A stretch of DNA of 64,000 bases from Paraburkholderia monticola (GTDB lineage: Bacteria > Pseudomonadota > Gammaproteobacteria > Burkholderiales > Burkholderiaceae): the NCBI RefSeq assembly GCF_001580545.1, contig NZ_LRBG01000039.1, forward strand, positions 248,001 to 312,000, given 5' to 3'. This document shows positions 8,120 through 17,322 of the stretch, in pieces (positions within the stretch are counted from its first letter, which is position 1; the number at the start of each line of letters is the position of its first letter). The notes under the pieces were generated by a model, which was not told where the DNA came from, ran no database searches, and saw only the letters and a program-made list of their open reading frames with translations. The position numbers were made by a program, and so were the translations under genes.

Positions 8120-9265
8120 TCACATGCGAATCACATCCATCACCGTCTTCTTCTTGTCCTTGAACTGATAGATCGTGATCGCCGCATCCTTCAGATCGCC
8201 GTGCGGATCGAATGCAATTTTGCCGATCACGCCGTCATACTGCGTGACGGGCATCGCGGCGAGAATCTTCTCGCGGTCAGTCGAATTGGCGCGCTTCATC
8301 GCGTCGTAGATCACGTAGACGGCATCGTAGGCGAACGGCGCGTACGCATCGATCGGCACCTTGTAGCGCGCCGTGTAGCGACGGTCGAACTCCTGCCCCT
8401 TCGGCATCTTCGACAGCGCGAGCCCCGCTTCCGAACACACCACGTTGCCGATCGCATCGCCCGCGAGGCTCACCATCTTCTCCGTGCAGGCGCCGTCGCC
8501 GCCCAGCACGCTCGCCGTCATGCCGAGATTCGCGGCCTGCTTCGCGAGCGGGCCAGCCGTTGCGTCGGAGCCGCCGTACATGATGACGTCGGGCCGCAAG
8601 CCCTTGATCTTCGTGAGGATCGCGCGGAAGTCGGTGGCCTTGTCGTTGGTTGCTTCGCGCGTGATGATCGTGCCGCCGTTGGCCTTCGCCGCCTTCGTGA
8701 ATTCATCGGCGAGCCCTTGTCCGTATGCCGTCGAATCGTCGATCACGGCAATTCGTTTCGCGTGCAGCGAATTGAGCGCGTAGCGTGCGAGCGCCGGCCC
8801 TTGCAACGCATCCGTCGCGACGACGCGGAACGTCGTCTTGTAACCCTGCTGCGTGTAGGCAGGGTTCGTCGAGCCTTGAGAAATCTGCACGACCTGCGCC
8901 TCGCTATAGATGCGCGACGCCGGAATCGATACGCCCGAATTGATATCGCCGACCACGGCCACCACGCCGTCGTCGACCAGCTTCTGCGCGACCTGCGTTC
9001 CCGTGCGCGGGTCGGCCGCATCATCCTGCGAATCGAGCTGCAAACGCACCGGCTTGCCGCCGATCACCGGATGCTGACTGTTGATCTCATCGATGGCGAG
9101 GCGCGCAGCGTTTTCGCTGTCCTTGCCCATGTTCGCGAGTTGTCCGGTGAGCGGCGCCGCGTGGCCGACCAGCACGACAGCGGGAGTGGCATCGGCGGCG
9201 TGGGCCGATGCCTGTATGGCGGCCAGCGCGACGACGCCGGCCAGAGAGCGGAAGTTCTGTTTCAC
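8120..9265 (-). CDS. branched-chain-type ABC transporter substrate-binding protein
   Basis: A 381-aa periplasmic binding protein of the LivK-like type (Peripla_BP_6). The start is taken as GTG at 9265, giving a Sec signal peptide (MKQNFRSLAGVVALAAIQASAHA, cleavage near residue 23) and a GAGG ribosome site; a GTG 12 bp further up is possible. Typical features are the GHAAPLTGQLANMGKDSENAARLA opening and the ligand-loop region with a Val-Val-Gly-Asp-Ile motif. No permease or ATPase gene is next to it, so it is an orphan binding protein. It precedes nothing on its strand except a convergent gene, and follows the amidase, so the ligand may be an amide-containing compound. Confidence 0.9.
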   Translation of the reverse strand: MKQNFRSLAGVVALAAIQASAHAADATPAVVLVGHAAPLTGQLANMGKDSENAARLAIDEINSQHPVIGGKPVRLQLDSQDDAADPRTGTQVAQKLVDDGVVAVVGDINSGVSIPASRIYSEAQVVQISQGSTNPAYTQQGYKTTFRVVATDALQGPALARYALNSLHAKRIAVIDDSTAYGQGLADEFTKAAKANGGTIITREATNDKATDFRAILTKIKGLRPDVIMYGGSDATAGPLAKQAANLGMTASVLGGDGACTEKMVSLAGDAIGNVVCSEAGLALSKMPKGQEFDRRYTARYKVPIDAYAPFAYDAVYVIYDAMKRANSTDREKILAAMPVTQYDGVIGKIAFDPHGDLKDAAITIYQFKDKKKTVMDVIRM

Positions 9266-9391
9266 GGGCTGCCTCACATCGGTTATGAAATTGAATGAGC
9301 GCTATGGGTTGGATCGCGCCTGATAGCCAGTATTCGTTCGCCGCCATTGCGCGTCCAACGAGAAATTCTGTTTGCAGCCGATAAACAAAGC

Positions 9392-10747
9392 TTATGCAGT
9401 CGCGCCGTTCGCGCTGTGCCGTAGCAAGACTTCGACGCTGCGCCCGATTGAGAGAATCGATGCATCGGCGAGCGCCGGTCCGCAGATCGACAGGCCCACG
9501 GGCAGCTCGCCTTCGCGATGGCATGGCAGCGTCAGCGCGCAACCGTCCATGAAGTTGACGACGCTGGGATTGCGCAGCACTTTCGCGTTCGTCGTGAAGA
9601 AGGCTTCGTCGTCGTTTTCGACCTGCACAATGGCCGGCGGTACGACTGCGACGGTCGGCATCAGCCAGGCATCGAAGCGCGCGAGCCTTGAGCGCGAGTC
9701 GCGCACGAAGCGTTCGCGCGCGGCCAGCAGGTCGATATAGTCGGCGGCGCTGCGCCCTTCGCCGACGCGCAAACGCTTCAGCACGCGCGGGTCATACGCG
9801 TCGGCGTCGCGTGCGACGTGCTCGCGGTGCCACGCCCACGCCTGCGCGGCCGTGACGCCCGCGAGCGGATAGCGTCCCGCCACCTCATGCAGTTCGGGAA
9901 ACGCAAAGCGCTCGACCGTGGCGCCCGCGCGCTGCAACATGCCGATAGCGCGATTGAAGGCGGTGCTCACCGTGTCATCGAGATCGTCTGCTACATAGTC
10001 CGACGTCACACCGAGCCGAAGTCCTGCGAGCGGCCGCGGCGCAGTATCGAGCGCTTGGCCCGACACGATGCCGTCCATCAACACACAACAGTCAACGCTG
10101 CGCGCAATCGGCCCGACCGAATCGAACGATGACGAGAGCGGCACGGTACCCTCGAGCGGCACACGCCGCGCGGTCGGCTTGAACCCGACCAGTGCGCAGA
10201 ACGCGGCAGGAATGCGGACCGAGCCGCCGGTATCGGTGCCGAGCGCGGCGACGACGTGTCCGAGCGCAACGGACACCGCCGCGCCCGAACTCGACCCGCC
10301 GGCAAGACGCTTTGCGTGCGCGGGATTCATCGGCGTGCCGTAGTGAGGATTCAGGCCGAGACCGGAGAACGCGAACTCACTCATATTGGTGCGACCGACG
10401 AACACCGCGCCCGCTTCGCGCAAACGCGCGACGGCCGCGGCATCGCGCACGGCGGGCGCGGCGTCGCGCAGGATTCGCGATCCCGCTGTCGTCACCTGTC
10501 CTTTGATGTCGAACAGATCCTTCACCGAAACAGGCACGCCCGCCAGCGCCGAGGGCACATAGCCACGCGCGCGAAACGCGTCGCTGGCGTCGGCGGCTTC
10601 GCGCGCCGCCAGGCGGTCGATCTGCGTGTAGGTCGCGCCGCCGCGCGCAAGATCGGCGTCGATGGCCGCGAGACTCGCGTCGAGCAGTTCGCGGGCCGAC
10701 AGGTTTTTCGTCGCGAGCGCCTTGAGGGATTCACGGAGGGTGCGCAT
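9392..10747 (-). CDS. amidase (amidase signature family)
   Basis: A 451-aa amidase with the Ser-cisSer-Lys catalytic set: Lys near residue 76 (VSVKDLF), a Gly/Ser-rich GGSSSG at about 150-155, and nucleophile Ser near 176 in TDTGGSVRIP. The family includes allophanate hydrolases, indoleacetamide hydrolases and other amidases. The start is ATG 10747, with GGAG at 8 nt; GTG 10756 and ATG 10753 are also in frame. It starts 5 bp after the DUF2848 gene, so the two are translationally close. It is cytoplasmic. The substrate is unknown, but the neighbours suggest a nitrogen-containing carbon source. Confidence 0.9.
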   Translation of the reverse strand: MRTLRESLKALATKNLSARELLDASLAAIDADLARGGATYTQIDRLAAREAADASDAFRARGYVPSALAGVPVSVKDLFDIKGQVTTAGSRILRDAAPAVRDAAAVARLREAGAVFVGRTNMSEFAFSGLGLNPHYGTPMNPAHAKRLAGGSSSGAAVSVALGHVVAALGTDTGGSVRIPAAFCALVGFKPTARRVPLEGTVPLSSSFDSVGPIARSVDCCVLMDGIVSGQALDTAPRPLAGLRLGVTSDYVADDLDDTVSTAFNRAIGMLQRAGATVERFAFPELHEVAGRYPLAGVTAAQAWAWHREHVARDADAYDPRVLKRLRVGEGRSAADYIDLLAARERFVRDSRSRLARFDAWLMPTVAVVPPAIVQVENDDEAFFTTNAKVLRNPSVVNFMDGCALTLPCHREGELPVGLSICGPALADASILSIGRSVEVLLRHSANGATA

Positions 10748-10752
10748 CGCCA

Positions 10753-11436
10753 TCACTCCGTATGCGCGAGCGCATCGACGGAATAACGATGCCGCAAGCT
10801 GCGTCCGAGTACGGGATCGTGCAGTTCCAGTTCGTAAGCGTGAGCGGACGTCAGCGCGCCGAGCACGGGCTGTGTGCCGCAGAACAGCACGGTCTCGGGA
10901 ATCATCGACGTCGCGCCGAACGCCCGCCGGATCAGCGCTTCGGGATGCATCAGCCGCGCAAGCGTGCCTTCCTGATAACGGATGCGCTCGCCGCTCTCAT
11001 CGATGCGCCAGCTCCGCGCGATCAGCGCGTCCCAATGCGCGGCAACGTCCGCATAATGCCAAAGCGTTTTGCCGAGTGGCTTAGCGCACATCTGCTTCGA
11101 CACGGCTACGTCATAGCCTTCCACCTTGCGATCCGTATGATCCGAACCGATGCCGACCAGCAAGCCGTCCGCCTCCGTCTGCACCAGCACGACTTCGACT
11201 TCGCCTGACGAATGCTCGCCAATCACTTCGATGCTGCCCGAGGTCGTCAGCAACGCCGGCGCGACTTCATAGAAACACGGCACGGTAGACGGCCTGCGCA
11301 CGCCGATCGCTTCCAGCTCGCGAATGTGATGCTCGACCTCGGCGGCATCGCGTCCCGCCCAGCCCGCAATCACGAGACGGCTCGCGTTCACCTGAATGGC
11401 CCGCCCGCCCTGGATTTCACATGACACGTTCTTCAT
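10753..11436 (-). CDS. DUF2848 family protein
   Basis: A 227-aa protein recognised as DUF2848 by its conserved pattern: an internal GIGSDHTDRKVE, then K-x-M-C-A-K-P, and a C-terminal FCGTQPV...YELELHDPVLGR. I chose ATG 11436 because GAGGG lies 8 nt upstream; an earlier GTG at 11478 is weaker. The biochemical role of the family is not known to me. The C-terminal segment is reminiscent of fumarylacetoacetate-hydrolase-like proteins, but that is only an impression. It is the first gene of a unit with the amidase and is divergent from a LysR regulator. Confidence 0.8.
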   Translation of the reverse strand: MKNVSCEIQGGRAIQVNASRLVIAGWAGRDAAEVEHHIRELEAIGVRRPSTVPCFYEVAPALLTTSGSIEVIGEHSSGEVEVVLVQTEADGLLVGIGSDHTDRKVEGYDVAVSKQMCAKPLGKTLWHYADVAAHWDALIARSWRIDESGERIRYQEGTLARLMHPEALIRRAFGATSMIPETVLFCGTQPVLGALTSAHAYELELHDPVLGRSLRHRYSVDALAHTE

Positions 11437-11622
11437 TGCAGCGCCCTCTGTTTTGACGATGTGTTTGCCCTTCATCACCGGGCATTCGCTGCAAAGTTTT
11501 GGCGCGCGCGGCAGGCGTGTCCAACAAATTAATGTTGTCGCGCGGCTGAAAATTTTCTTGTCACGTAGGGCGCAACGCGGCGCTACACTGAGCCATTCGT
11601 GCTTGCCTCGTCAGGGTTGTGA

Positions 11623-12567
11623 ATGAATCTGCGATTTCTGGAAACCTTTGTCTGGCTCGCACGGCTGCGCAGCTTCCGGCTGACCGCCGAACGCCTGCAT
11701 GCAACCCAGGCCGCCATTTCGAGCCGCATTTCCGCGCTGGAACAGGAACTCGGCGTGCGGCTGTTCGAGCGCGGCCCGAAGGAAGCGACGCTCACACAGG
11801 ACGGCACCAAAGCGCTGCCGTTCGCCGAACAGATGCTGAAGCTGAATCAGGCGATGCTCGCGAGCGTCGGCGATCGATCGAAGGTGTCGGGCCTGCTGCG
11901 GCTCGGCGTGATCGAATCGATCGTGCATACCTGGTTGCCCGATTTGCTGAAACGGGTTCGCGACGAGTATCCGAATCTCGTGATCGAACTGACCAGCGAT
12001 ACCTCTGCGAATCTTTCCGCGCAACTCGCAAACGGTCATCTCGACGTCTCGTTTCAGACCACGAGCGTCGCCGGCGCGGATATGACGAACGTGCCGCTCG
12101 GCAGTCTGCCGATGCGCTGGATGGCGAGCCCCGCGCTCAATCTTTGCGCGCAGGCGCTGACCGAAACCGAACTCGCCGCGTATCCGGTCATCAGCTTCGC
12201 GCGTCATTCGCCGCCGCATGAATTTCTTGCCAGCCTGTTCGCAGCTAGCGGCGATGTGCAGGTGCAGATCAACTGTCTTTCGTCGGTGGCGGCGATCATC
12301 CGGCTGGTCGTCGACGGATTTGGCATCGCCGTGTTGCCGCCCGCGTTCGTGATGCGCGAACTCGAAGCCAGCCAGTTGCAGTTGCTGCAAGTCACGCATC
12401 GCGTGCCCGCGTTGCCGCTCGTCGCCGCCTATCGACGCACGCCCGACAGCCTGCTTGCCGAGTCGATCACCCGGCTCGCGCTGAACGTCGTGCTCGATTT
12501 CAGCCTGAAACATGGGCCCGAATTCGCCTTGTTCCCGCCATCGGACGACGCCATCGCACACGCCTGA
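11623..12567 (+). CDS. LysR-type transcriptional regulator
   Basis: A 314-aa LysR regulator (MNLRFLETFVWLARLRSF, HTH about residues 1-60, effector domain from about 90). It is divergent from the DUF2848/amidase unit, with about 186 bp between the start codons. A ureidoglycolate-lyase-family gene follows it in the same direction after 31 bp. It is the natural candidate for control of both. The effector is unknown, perhaps the substrate of the amidase. Confidence 0.9.
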   Translation: MNLRFLETFVWLARLRSFRLTAERLHATQAAISSRISALEQELGVRLFERGPKEATLTQDGTKALPFAEQMLKLNQAMLASVGDRSKVSGLLRLGVIESIVHTWLPDLLKRVRDEYPNLVIELTSDTSANLSAQLANGHLDVSFQTTSVAGADMTNVPLGSLPMRWMASPALNLCAQALTETELAAYPVISFARHSPPHEFLASLFAASGDVQVQINCLSSVAAIIRLVVDGFGIAVLPPAFVMRELEASQLQLLQVTHRVPALPLVAAYRRTPDSLLAESITRLALNVVLDFSLKHGPEFALFPPSDDAIAHA

Positions 12568-12598
12568 GCGATCCATTCATCGATACGAGTACGCCGAC

Positions 12599-13141
12599 AT
12601 GCTGACCGCACTTTGCATTGCTATCGAACCGCTCGAAGCCCATCGCTGCGAGCCCTATGGCTGGCTGCTCGGTAATCCCGTGCGCACGGATGGCGACGCG
12701 CCCGCGTTCGTCAGCCCGGCATCGGACTTCTGGCGCGAGCATCTGTTCGACACCGGCACGGATGGAAAAACAGAAATACTGTGGGTCGTGTACCGCAATC
12801 GCAACGCGGAGATTGCGTCGCTCGAACTGCATCGTCTGACGCAGCAGGCGATCGTGCCGTTGACGGCGCCCGTCGTGCACATCGTCGCGACGTCGCTGGA
12901 AGATGGTGAGCCTGATCTCGCGTCGCTACGGGCATTCGAGATTCCTGTCGGCAAAGGTCTGTGCATGCGGCCGAACATCTGGCATGCAACGCGTGTCATC
13001 AATAGCGAGGCCACCTGCCTGATGCTGACACGCCCTTCGACCACCTACGATCTCGTCGTCCATCTGAAGACGGGCGCGCCAGCTTGCGAAAGCGTCGTCA
13101 GGTCTATCGACCGTCGTACGCTCGAATTGGGTACGTCTTGA
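12599..13141 (+). CDS. ureidoglycolate lyase (AllA) family protein
   Basis: A 180-aa cupin-type protein of the ureidoglycolate lyase family. Visible family features are the N-terminal PYGWLLG, a central Glu/Tyr-rich strand, VVHIVAT, and a PNIWHATRVI segment in place of the usual GVWH. ATG 12599 is the start, 31 bp after the LysR gene. Ureidoglycolate lyase splits ureidoglycolate into urea and glyoxylate. No allantoinase or allantoate amidohydrolase is nearby, so a related reaction in an amidase-based pathway is equally likely. Confidence 0.7.
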   Translation: MLTALCIAIEPLEAHRCEPYGWLLGNPVRTDGDAPAFVSPASDFWREHLFDTGTDGKTEILWVVYRNRNAEIASLELHRLTQQAIVPLTAPVVHIVATSLEDGEPDLASLRAFEIPVGKGLCMRPNIWHATRVINSEATCLMLTRPSTTYDLVVHLKTGAPACESVVRSIDRRTLELGTS

Positions 13142-13166
13142 GCAAGCGGGCGCACGCATGCTTGCT
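13141..13166. terminator. hairpin between convergent genes
   Basis: AGCAAGC at 13141-13147 pairs with GCTTGCT at 13160-13166. The hairpin spans the stop codons of the two convergent genes and could end transcription in both directions. There is no T-run, so intrinsic termination is uncertain. Confidence 0.4.
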
Positions 13167-13902
13167 AGTCGCTGACTTTCAATAGCGTCGGATCGTTGCG
13201 ATACACATCGGGAAACATCCGCTTCAGCTCACTCACCTTCGGCAAATCGTTTATCGCGATGTACGGGTAGTCGGGATGGTTTGCGAGGAAGTTCTGATGG
13301 TAGGCCTCCGCCGGATAGAACCCCTTGAAGTTCTCCACGCGCGTGACGATCGGTCCTGAGAACACATGCGCCTTCTCCAGTTGCGCGATGTAGGCCTGTG
13401 CAACGCTACGCTGCTCTGGATTGGCCGGGAAAATCGCCGAGCGATATTGCGTACCGTGGTCGGGTCCCTGATAGTCCAACTCGGTGGGGTCATGTGCCAC
13501 CGAGAAGAAAATCTGCAACAACCGTCCGTAGGTGATCTGAGTCGGGTCGTAGGTGATCTGCACCGACTCCGCGTGTCCCGTGTCGCCTTCGCTAACGGTT
13601 TCATATTGAGCGGTCGCGGCCGCACCGCCCGTGTACCCCGCGGCGACCTGTTTCACGCCCCGCACGTGTTCGAATACACCCTGGACACCCCAGAAGCAGC
13701 CACCCGCGAACACTGCCGTTTCGCTATGCGCTGCTCCGACTTTTTCATCCAGAGTGGGCGCTGGAATCCTGATCGCGCCTTCAGCCGAATTCGCGATGCG
13801 CTGCACCGCGAAGACGCTCGCCGCAATGGCGACGCAACCGGCTAGTCGGGTAAAGACTGCACGCCTGCTCCGGGGAGTCTGGCGAGTAAAGATCGTGTAC
13901 AT
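13165..13902 (-). CDS. msrA: exported peptide-methionine (S)-S-oxide reductase, single-Cys type
   Basis: A 245-aa MsrA. ATG 13902 has AGGA 8 nt upstream. Residues about 12-40 are an Arg-rich start plus hydrophobic segment, so the protein is exported or membrane-anchored. The catalytic Cys is residue 69 in GGCFWGVQGVF. The YHQNF and GHAESVQ motifs are intact. No other Cys occurs in the mature part, so it lacks resolving cysteines and must be re-reduced by an outside thiol. It is the last gene after msrB and dipZ on the same strand, and DipZ is the obvious reductant. Its role is repair of oxidised methionine in the cell envelope. A paralogue lies at 34083-34841. Confidence 0.92.
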   Translation of the reverse strand: MYTIFTRQTPRSRRAVFTRLAGCVAIAASVFAVQRIANSAEGAIRIPAPTLDEKVGAAHSETAVFAGGCFWGVQGVFEHVRGVKQVAAGYTGGAAATAQYETVSEGDTGHAESVQITYDPTQITYGRLLQIFFSVAHDPTELDYQGPDHGTQYRSAIFPANPEQRSVAQAYIAQLEKAHVFSGPIVTRVENFKGFYPAEAYHQNFLANHPDYPYIAINDLPKVSELKRMFPDVYRNDPTLLKVSD

Positions 13903-13949
13903 GATGTCAGTCCTGCAAAGAGGGGTTGATTCACGTCGCCCGGCCTCGA

Positions 13950-15797
13950 TCACCCGAACGTAAATGCATACGCTTGCACGCCGGGATCCAGAAACTCGAT
14001 CGAGAACGTGTGATCCGCGACATCGCCGGTTTGTCGAACGAGCTGGTAGAGACGCTGTTCGGTCACGGTGCCGCTGCCGTCAGCAGCGATGTCGGTGCCG
14101 TGCGCGGCGCCCGGTGCAGCGCCATCCACACTCACGCGGAAGCGAACCGGCTTGCCGTCCTTACCCGGACCCAGCACGAGATGCAGATCGCGGGCATGAA
14201 AGCGATAGACGATGCGCCCGGACGCGGCCGCAAGCGTCGCGTGTTCGGCGCCCACCTCCCACGCGCCGACGAGCCCCCAGTCGTTGACGGCCGGCTGCGA
14301 CGGCGCCGCATAGGTGCGCACCTTGTCCTGCGCCTCACCGCCGGGCGACGCGAAATTCTCCGCGCGCTCGTAGCCGATATAGGTTTCCGGCGAGCGCATA
14401 TTGGCATTGTCGGCCGCTGCCTCCACGCCTTGCGCGCCTCCGCCCGCGATGCCGAGCGCGACCTTCGACGCGCCCGGATGACCCGCCTCGGCCAACAGCT
14501 GCTGAATCACCTGTTCCGATTCCGCGTAGTCGCCTTCGCCGAAATGGTGATGGCGAATCCGCCCTTGCGCATCGATGAAATAGTGCGCCGGCCAGTACTG
14601 ATTGTTCAGCGCGCGCCAGATCGCGTAGTTGTTGTCGATGGCGACGGGATAGTCGACGCCGAGATCGTGGGTGGCCTTTTTGACGTTGTCGATATTGCGC
14701 TCGAAGGCGAATTCCGGCGCGTGCACGCCGATCACGACGAGGCCCTGATCCTTGTATTTCTGCGCCCACGCCTTGACGTACGGCAGCGAACGCAGGCAGT
14801 TGATGCACGAGTACGTCCAGAAGTCGACCAGAACGACCTTGCCGCGCAGGTCTTGAACCGAGAGCGGCGGGGAATTCAACCATTGGACGGCGCCATCCAG
14901 CGTCGGCAGCACGCCTTCGACGGGCAACGGAGCCGCTCCCGCCGGCGTGGCATGCGCGGCACGCATCATCGCGCCGGAGTCGACGGCATCGGCGGCGGGC
15001 CTGGCGGTCATGACGGCATCATTGCCCGCTGCATTGCCCGGCGAATTGCCCGACGAATTGACCGGCGTCGCAGCGGGCGAAAACCGGTCCACGAGTCTCT
15101 GTTCGATGCCGCCGGTCGCGACGGTCGAGACACGCGCCAGCACGCCCGTGTCGAGGCCGAGCGCAATCGCCACCACGCCGCCCAGCATCGCCACACCGAT
15201 CCCGCGGCGGATCCATTCGCCTGCGCCGAGCGAGCGCTTCATCGCCGTAAACACCCGTCCGCCGATCAGCAGCGCCAGCGCGAGCGAGGTCGCGGCACCG
15301 GCCGCATAGGCCAGCAGCAGCAGCGTGGTGCCGACGCTCGCGCCGCGCAACGCTGCGCCGGTCAGCACCAGGCCGAGAATCGGACCGGCGCACGGCGCCC
15401 ACAGCAGCCCGGTCGCGACACCCAGGAGAAATGACGAGCCTGTGCGAACCTGCCCGCCGTCGCCCTGGGCAAAGTTCGACAGGCGATTGCCGGCGCTCAC
15501 CAGCGGACGCATCAGATGATCCGCGAAGCGTGGCAGCAGCAGCGTCAGTCCAAAGACGGCGAGCAACGCGATCGCGAGCCAGCGGCCGTACTGGTTGGCC
15601 TGGGTGACCCAACCGCCCCCTACCGCGGCCAGGGTCGCGACGATGGCGAACGTCAGCGCCATGCCTGCGAGCAACGGCAGTCCGCTGCGCAGGAACGGCT
15701 GATCGGCGCGCGCGAAAACGAACGGCAATACCGGCAGGATGCACGGACTGAGTATCGTGAGGGCGCCGCCGAGATAGGCGAGAACGATGAGTAGCAT
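13950..15797 (-). CDS. dipZ: DipZ-type thiol:disulfide transporter/thioredoxin fusion
   Basis: A 615-aa protein with three parts. Residues 1 to about 220 are a CcdA/DsbD-like membrane domain with the two transmembrane cysteines at 19 (SPCILP) and 136 (APCAGP). A low-complexity Asn/Ser/Gly linker lies at about 245-262. Residues about 293-450 are a TlpA/thioredoxin-like domain with the redox pair CINC at 331-334. A C-terminal beta-rich domain resembling a carbohydrate-binding fold follows. This is the architecture of mycobacterial DipZ. It should carry electrons from cytoplasmic thioredoxin to periplasmic partners. It sits between msrB and msrA, its likely clients. The gap to msrB is 67 bp and to msrA 47 bp. 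Confidence 0.9.
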   Translation of the reverse strand: MLLIVLAYLGGALTILSPCILPVLPFVFARADQPFLRSGLPLLAGMALTFAIVATLAAVGGGWVTQANQYGRWLAIALLAVFGLTLLLPRFADHLMRPLVSAGNRLSNFAQGDGGQVRTGSSFLLGVATGLLWAPCAGPILGLVLTGAALRGASVGTTLLLLAYAAGAATSLALALLIGGRVFTAMKRSLGAGEWIRRGIGVAMLGGVVAIALGLDTGVLARVSTVATGGIEQRLVDRFSPAATPVNSSGNSPGNAAGNDAVMTARPAADAVDSGAMMRAAHATPAGAAPLPVEGVLPTLDGAVQWLNSPPLSVQDLRGKVVLVDFWTYSCINCLRSLPYVKAWAQKYKDQGLVVIGVHAPEFAFERNIDNVKKATHDLGVDYPVAIDNNYAIWRALNNQYWPAHYFIDAQGRIRHHHFGEGDYAESEQVIQQLLAEAGHPGASKVALGIAGGGAQGVEAAADNANMRSPETYIGYERAENFASPGGEAQDKVRTYAAPSQPAVNDWGLVGAWEVGAEHATLAAASGRIVYRFHARDLHLVLGPGKDGKPVRFRVSVDGAAPGAAHGTDIAADGSGTVTEQRLYQLVRQTGDVADHTFSIEFLDPGVQAYAFTFG

Positions 15798-15864
15798 GTC
15801 GGTTTCCGGTATGGCTGCCGGTCGCTGGGTAGTGGAGGGAAGAATCGCCGGATGGCGCGGGCGT

Positions 15865-16377
15865 TCAGGTGGCGGCGGGCGTGAAATTCATCGCCACGCC
15901 GTTCATGCAATAGCGCAGTCCCGTCGGTGCTGGACCGTCATCGAACACGTGACCGAGATGGCCGCCACAGCGCCGGCAGTGGACCTCGTTGCGCGTCATG
16001 CCGAACGATCTGTCTTCGCGCGTCGCCACGGCGTGTTCGAGCGGCGCCCAGAAACTCGGCCAGCCTGTGTGGCTATCGAACTTCGTGCGCGACGCAAACA
16101 GATCGAGCCGGCAACCCGCGCAGCCGAACACGCCCGCGCGGTGCTCGTCGTTCAGGGGACTGCTAAAAGGCCGCTCGGTGCCTTCCTTACGCAACACCAA
16201 ATACTGAGACGGCGTCAGCAACTGACGCCATTGCGCGTCCGTATGCACCACTTCGAAGCTGCCGGCCGGCTCGCCATCCGCCACCGGGGCGGCCGCCAGC
16301 GGACGCCAACGGCTTATCGCCGCCAGCGCCGCCATCGCTGCCCCACCTGAAAACAGGAATCGCCTTCTGCTTTGCAT
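15865..16377 (-). CDS. msrB: Tat-exported peptide-methionine (R)-S-oxide reductase, single-Cys type
   Basis: A 170-aa MsrB. ATG 16377 has AAGGAG 6-7 nt upstream, and the longer frame is rejected. The N-terminus MQSRRRFLFSGGAAM followed by an Ala-rich hydrophobic stretch is a Tat-type signal. Zinc-binding cysteines are at 86/89 and 134/137, and the catalytic Cys is 157 in RYCMNG. The recycling Cys of two-Cys enzymes (normally in SGCGWPSF) is replaced: here the segment reads SHTGWPSF. The enzyme needs an outside reductant, presumably DipZ encoded next. It is the first gene of the msrB-dipZ-msrA unit and is divergent from a two-component system. Confidence 0.92.
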   Translation of the reverse strand: MQSRRRFLFSGGAAMAALAAISRWRPLAAAPVADGEPAGSFEVVHTDAQWRQLLTPSQYLVLRKEGTERPFSSPLNDEHRAGVFGCAGCRLDLFASRTKFDSHTGWPSFWAPLEHAVATREDRSFGMTRNEVHCRRCGGHLGHVFDDGPAPTGLRYCMNGVAMNFTPAAT

Positions 16378-16575
16378 GACGAGCTCCTTGACGCGAATCA
16401 GTGGAAAGTGGCGCCATACTAGAGCCGCGACGATGTCGAAGTCCTCACGAAAAGTTAAATTAAATGTGATAACTCGCCGCCCGGAAATTTTGCACAATGG
16501 AGCAACGGCCGCTTTTGGCGGCGCCCATCTTTCCAATGCTCTGAACCTCGCTCTCACGCGCGTCTAAAGCCCTCC
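16378..16575. promoter_or_regulatory. divergent control region of the msr unit and two-component system
   Basis: A 198-bp region between the divergent msrB and response-regulator start codons. Its centre is clearly AT-richer than its surroundings and carries the dyad AGTTA (16453-16457) and TAACT (16470-16474). It should hold both promoters and probably the binding site of the OmpR-type regulator. This is inferred from position. Confidence 0.4.
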
Positions 16576-17322
16576 ATGGACCATCCCAAGCGCATCCTGA
16601 TCGTCGAAGACGACGTCGACATCGCCAACGTGCTGAGTCTCAATCTGCGCGACGAGCGCTACGAAGTCGTCCACAGCGCCGACGGCAACGAAGGGCTGCG
16701 TCTGCTGGAGCAAGGCGGCTGGGACGCGATGATCCTCGATCTGATGCTGCCCGGCGTCGATGGTCTGGAGATCTGCCGGCGCGCCCGCGCGATGGCGCGC
16801 TATACGCCGATCATCATCACCAGTGCGCGTTCGAGCGAAGTGCACCGGATTCTCGGCCTCGAACTCGGGGCTGACGACTACCTGGCCAAGCCGTTCTCCG
16901 TGCTCGAACTGGTCGCGCGCGTCAAGGCGTTGCTGCGGCGCGTCGAAGCGATGGCGAAAGACTCGCGCATCGATGCGGGCAGTCTGCACATCGGCGGCCT
17001 GACGATCGATCCGCTGACCCGCGAGGCGAGCGTCGACGGCAAGCCCATCGAACTGACGCCGCGTGAATTCGACCTGCTCTATTACTTCGCGCAGCATCCC
17101 GGCAAAGTGTTCTCGCGGATCGACCTGCTCAACGCCGTGTGGGGCTATCAGCACGAGGGCTATGAACACACCGTGAATACCCATATCAACCGGCTGCGCG
17201 CCAAGATCGAGGCCGACCCGTCCGAGCCCGAGCGCATCCTGACGGTCTGGGGGCGCGGCTACAAGCTGGCTGGCCCGGACGACTCGCCGGCGCGCGCCGG
17301 CACATCTCGGGACGCGCCGTGA
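16576..17322 (+). CDS. OmpR/PhoB-family response regulator
   Basis: A 248-aa response regulator. The receiver domain (about residues 5-118) has the acidic pair EDD and the phospho-acceptor Asp in MILDLMLPG, with a conserved Lys in LAKPFS. The OmpR-type winged helix (about 135-232) ends in VWGRGYKL. The stop overlaps the GTG start of the kinase gene by 4 bp, so the two are translationally coupled. Divergence from msrB suggests it controls the exported Msr system, as HprRS (YedWV) does for msrPQ in Escherichia coli. No metal or oxidant ligand can be read from the sequence. Confidence 0.93.
   Translation: MDHPKRILIVEDDVDIANVLSLNLRDERYEVVHSADGNEGLRLLEQGGWDAMILDLMLPGVDGLEICRRARAMARYTPIIITSARSSEVHRILGLELGADDYLAKPFSVLELVARVKALLRRVEAMAKDSRIDAGSLHIGGLTIDPLTREASVDGKPIELTPREFDLLYYFAQHPGKVFSRIDLLNAVWGYQHEGYEHTVNTHINRLRAKIEADPSEPERILTVWGRGYKLAGPDDSPARAGTSRDAP

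Noticed and set aside
13926..15434. A 502-codon open frame on the plus strand
   Set aside because: Antisense to dipZ, Arg-rich and without recognisable motifs.
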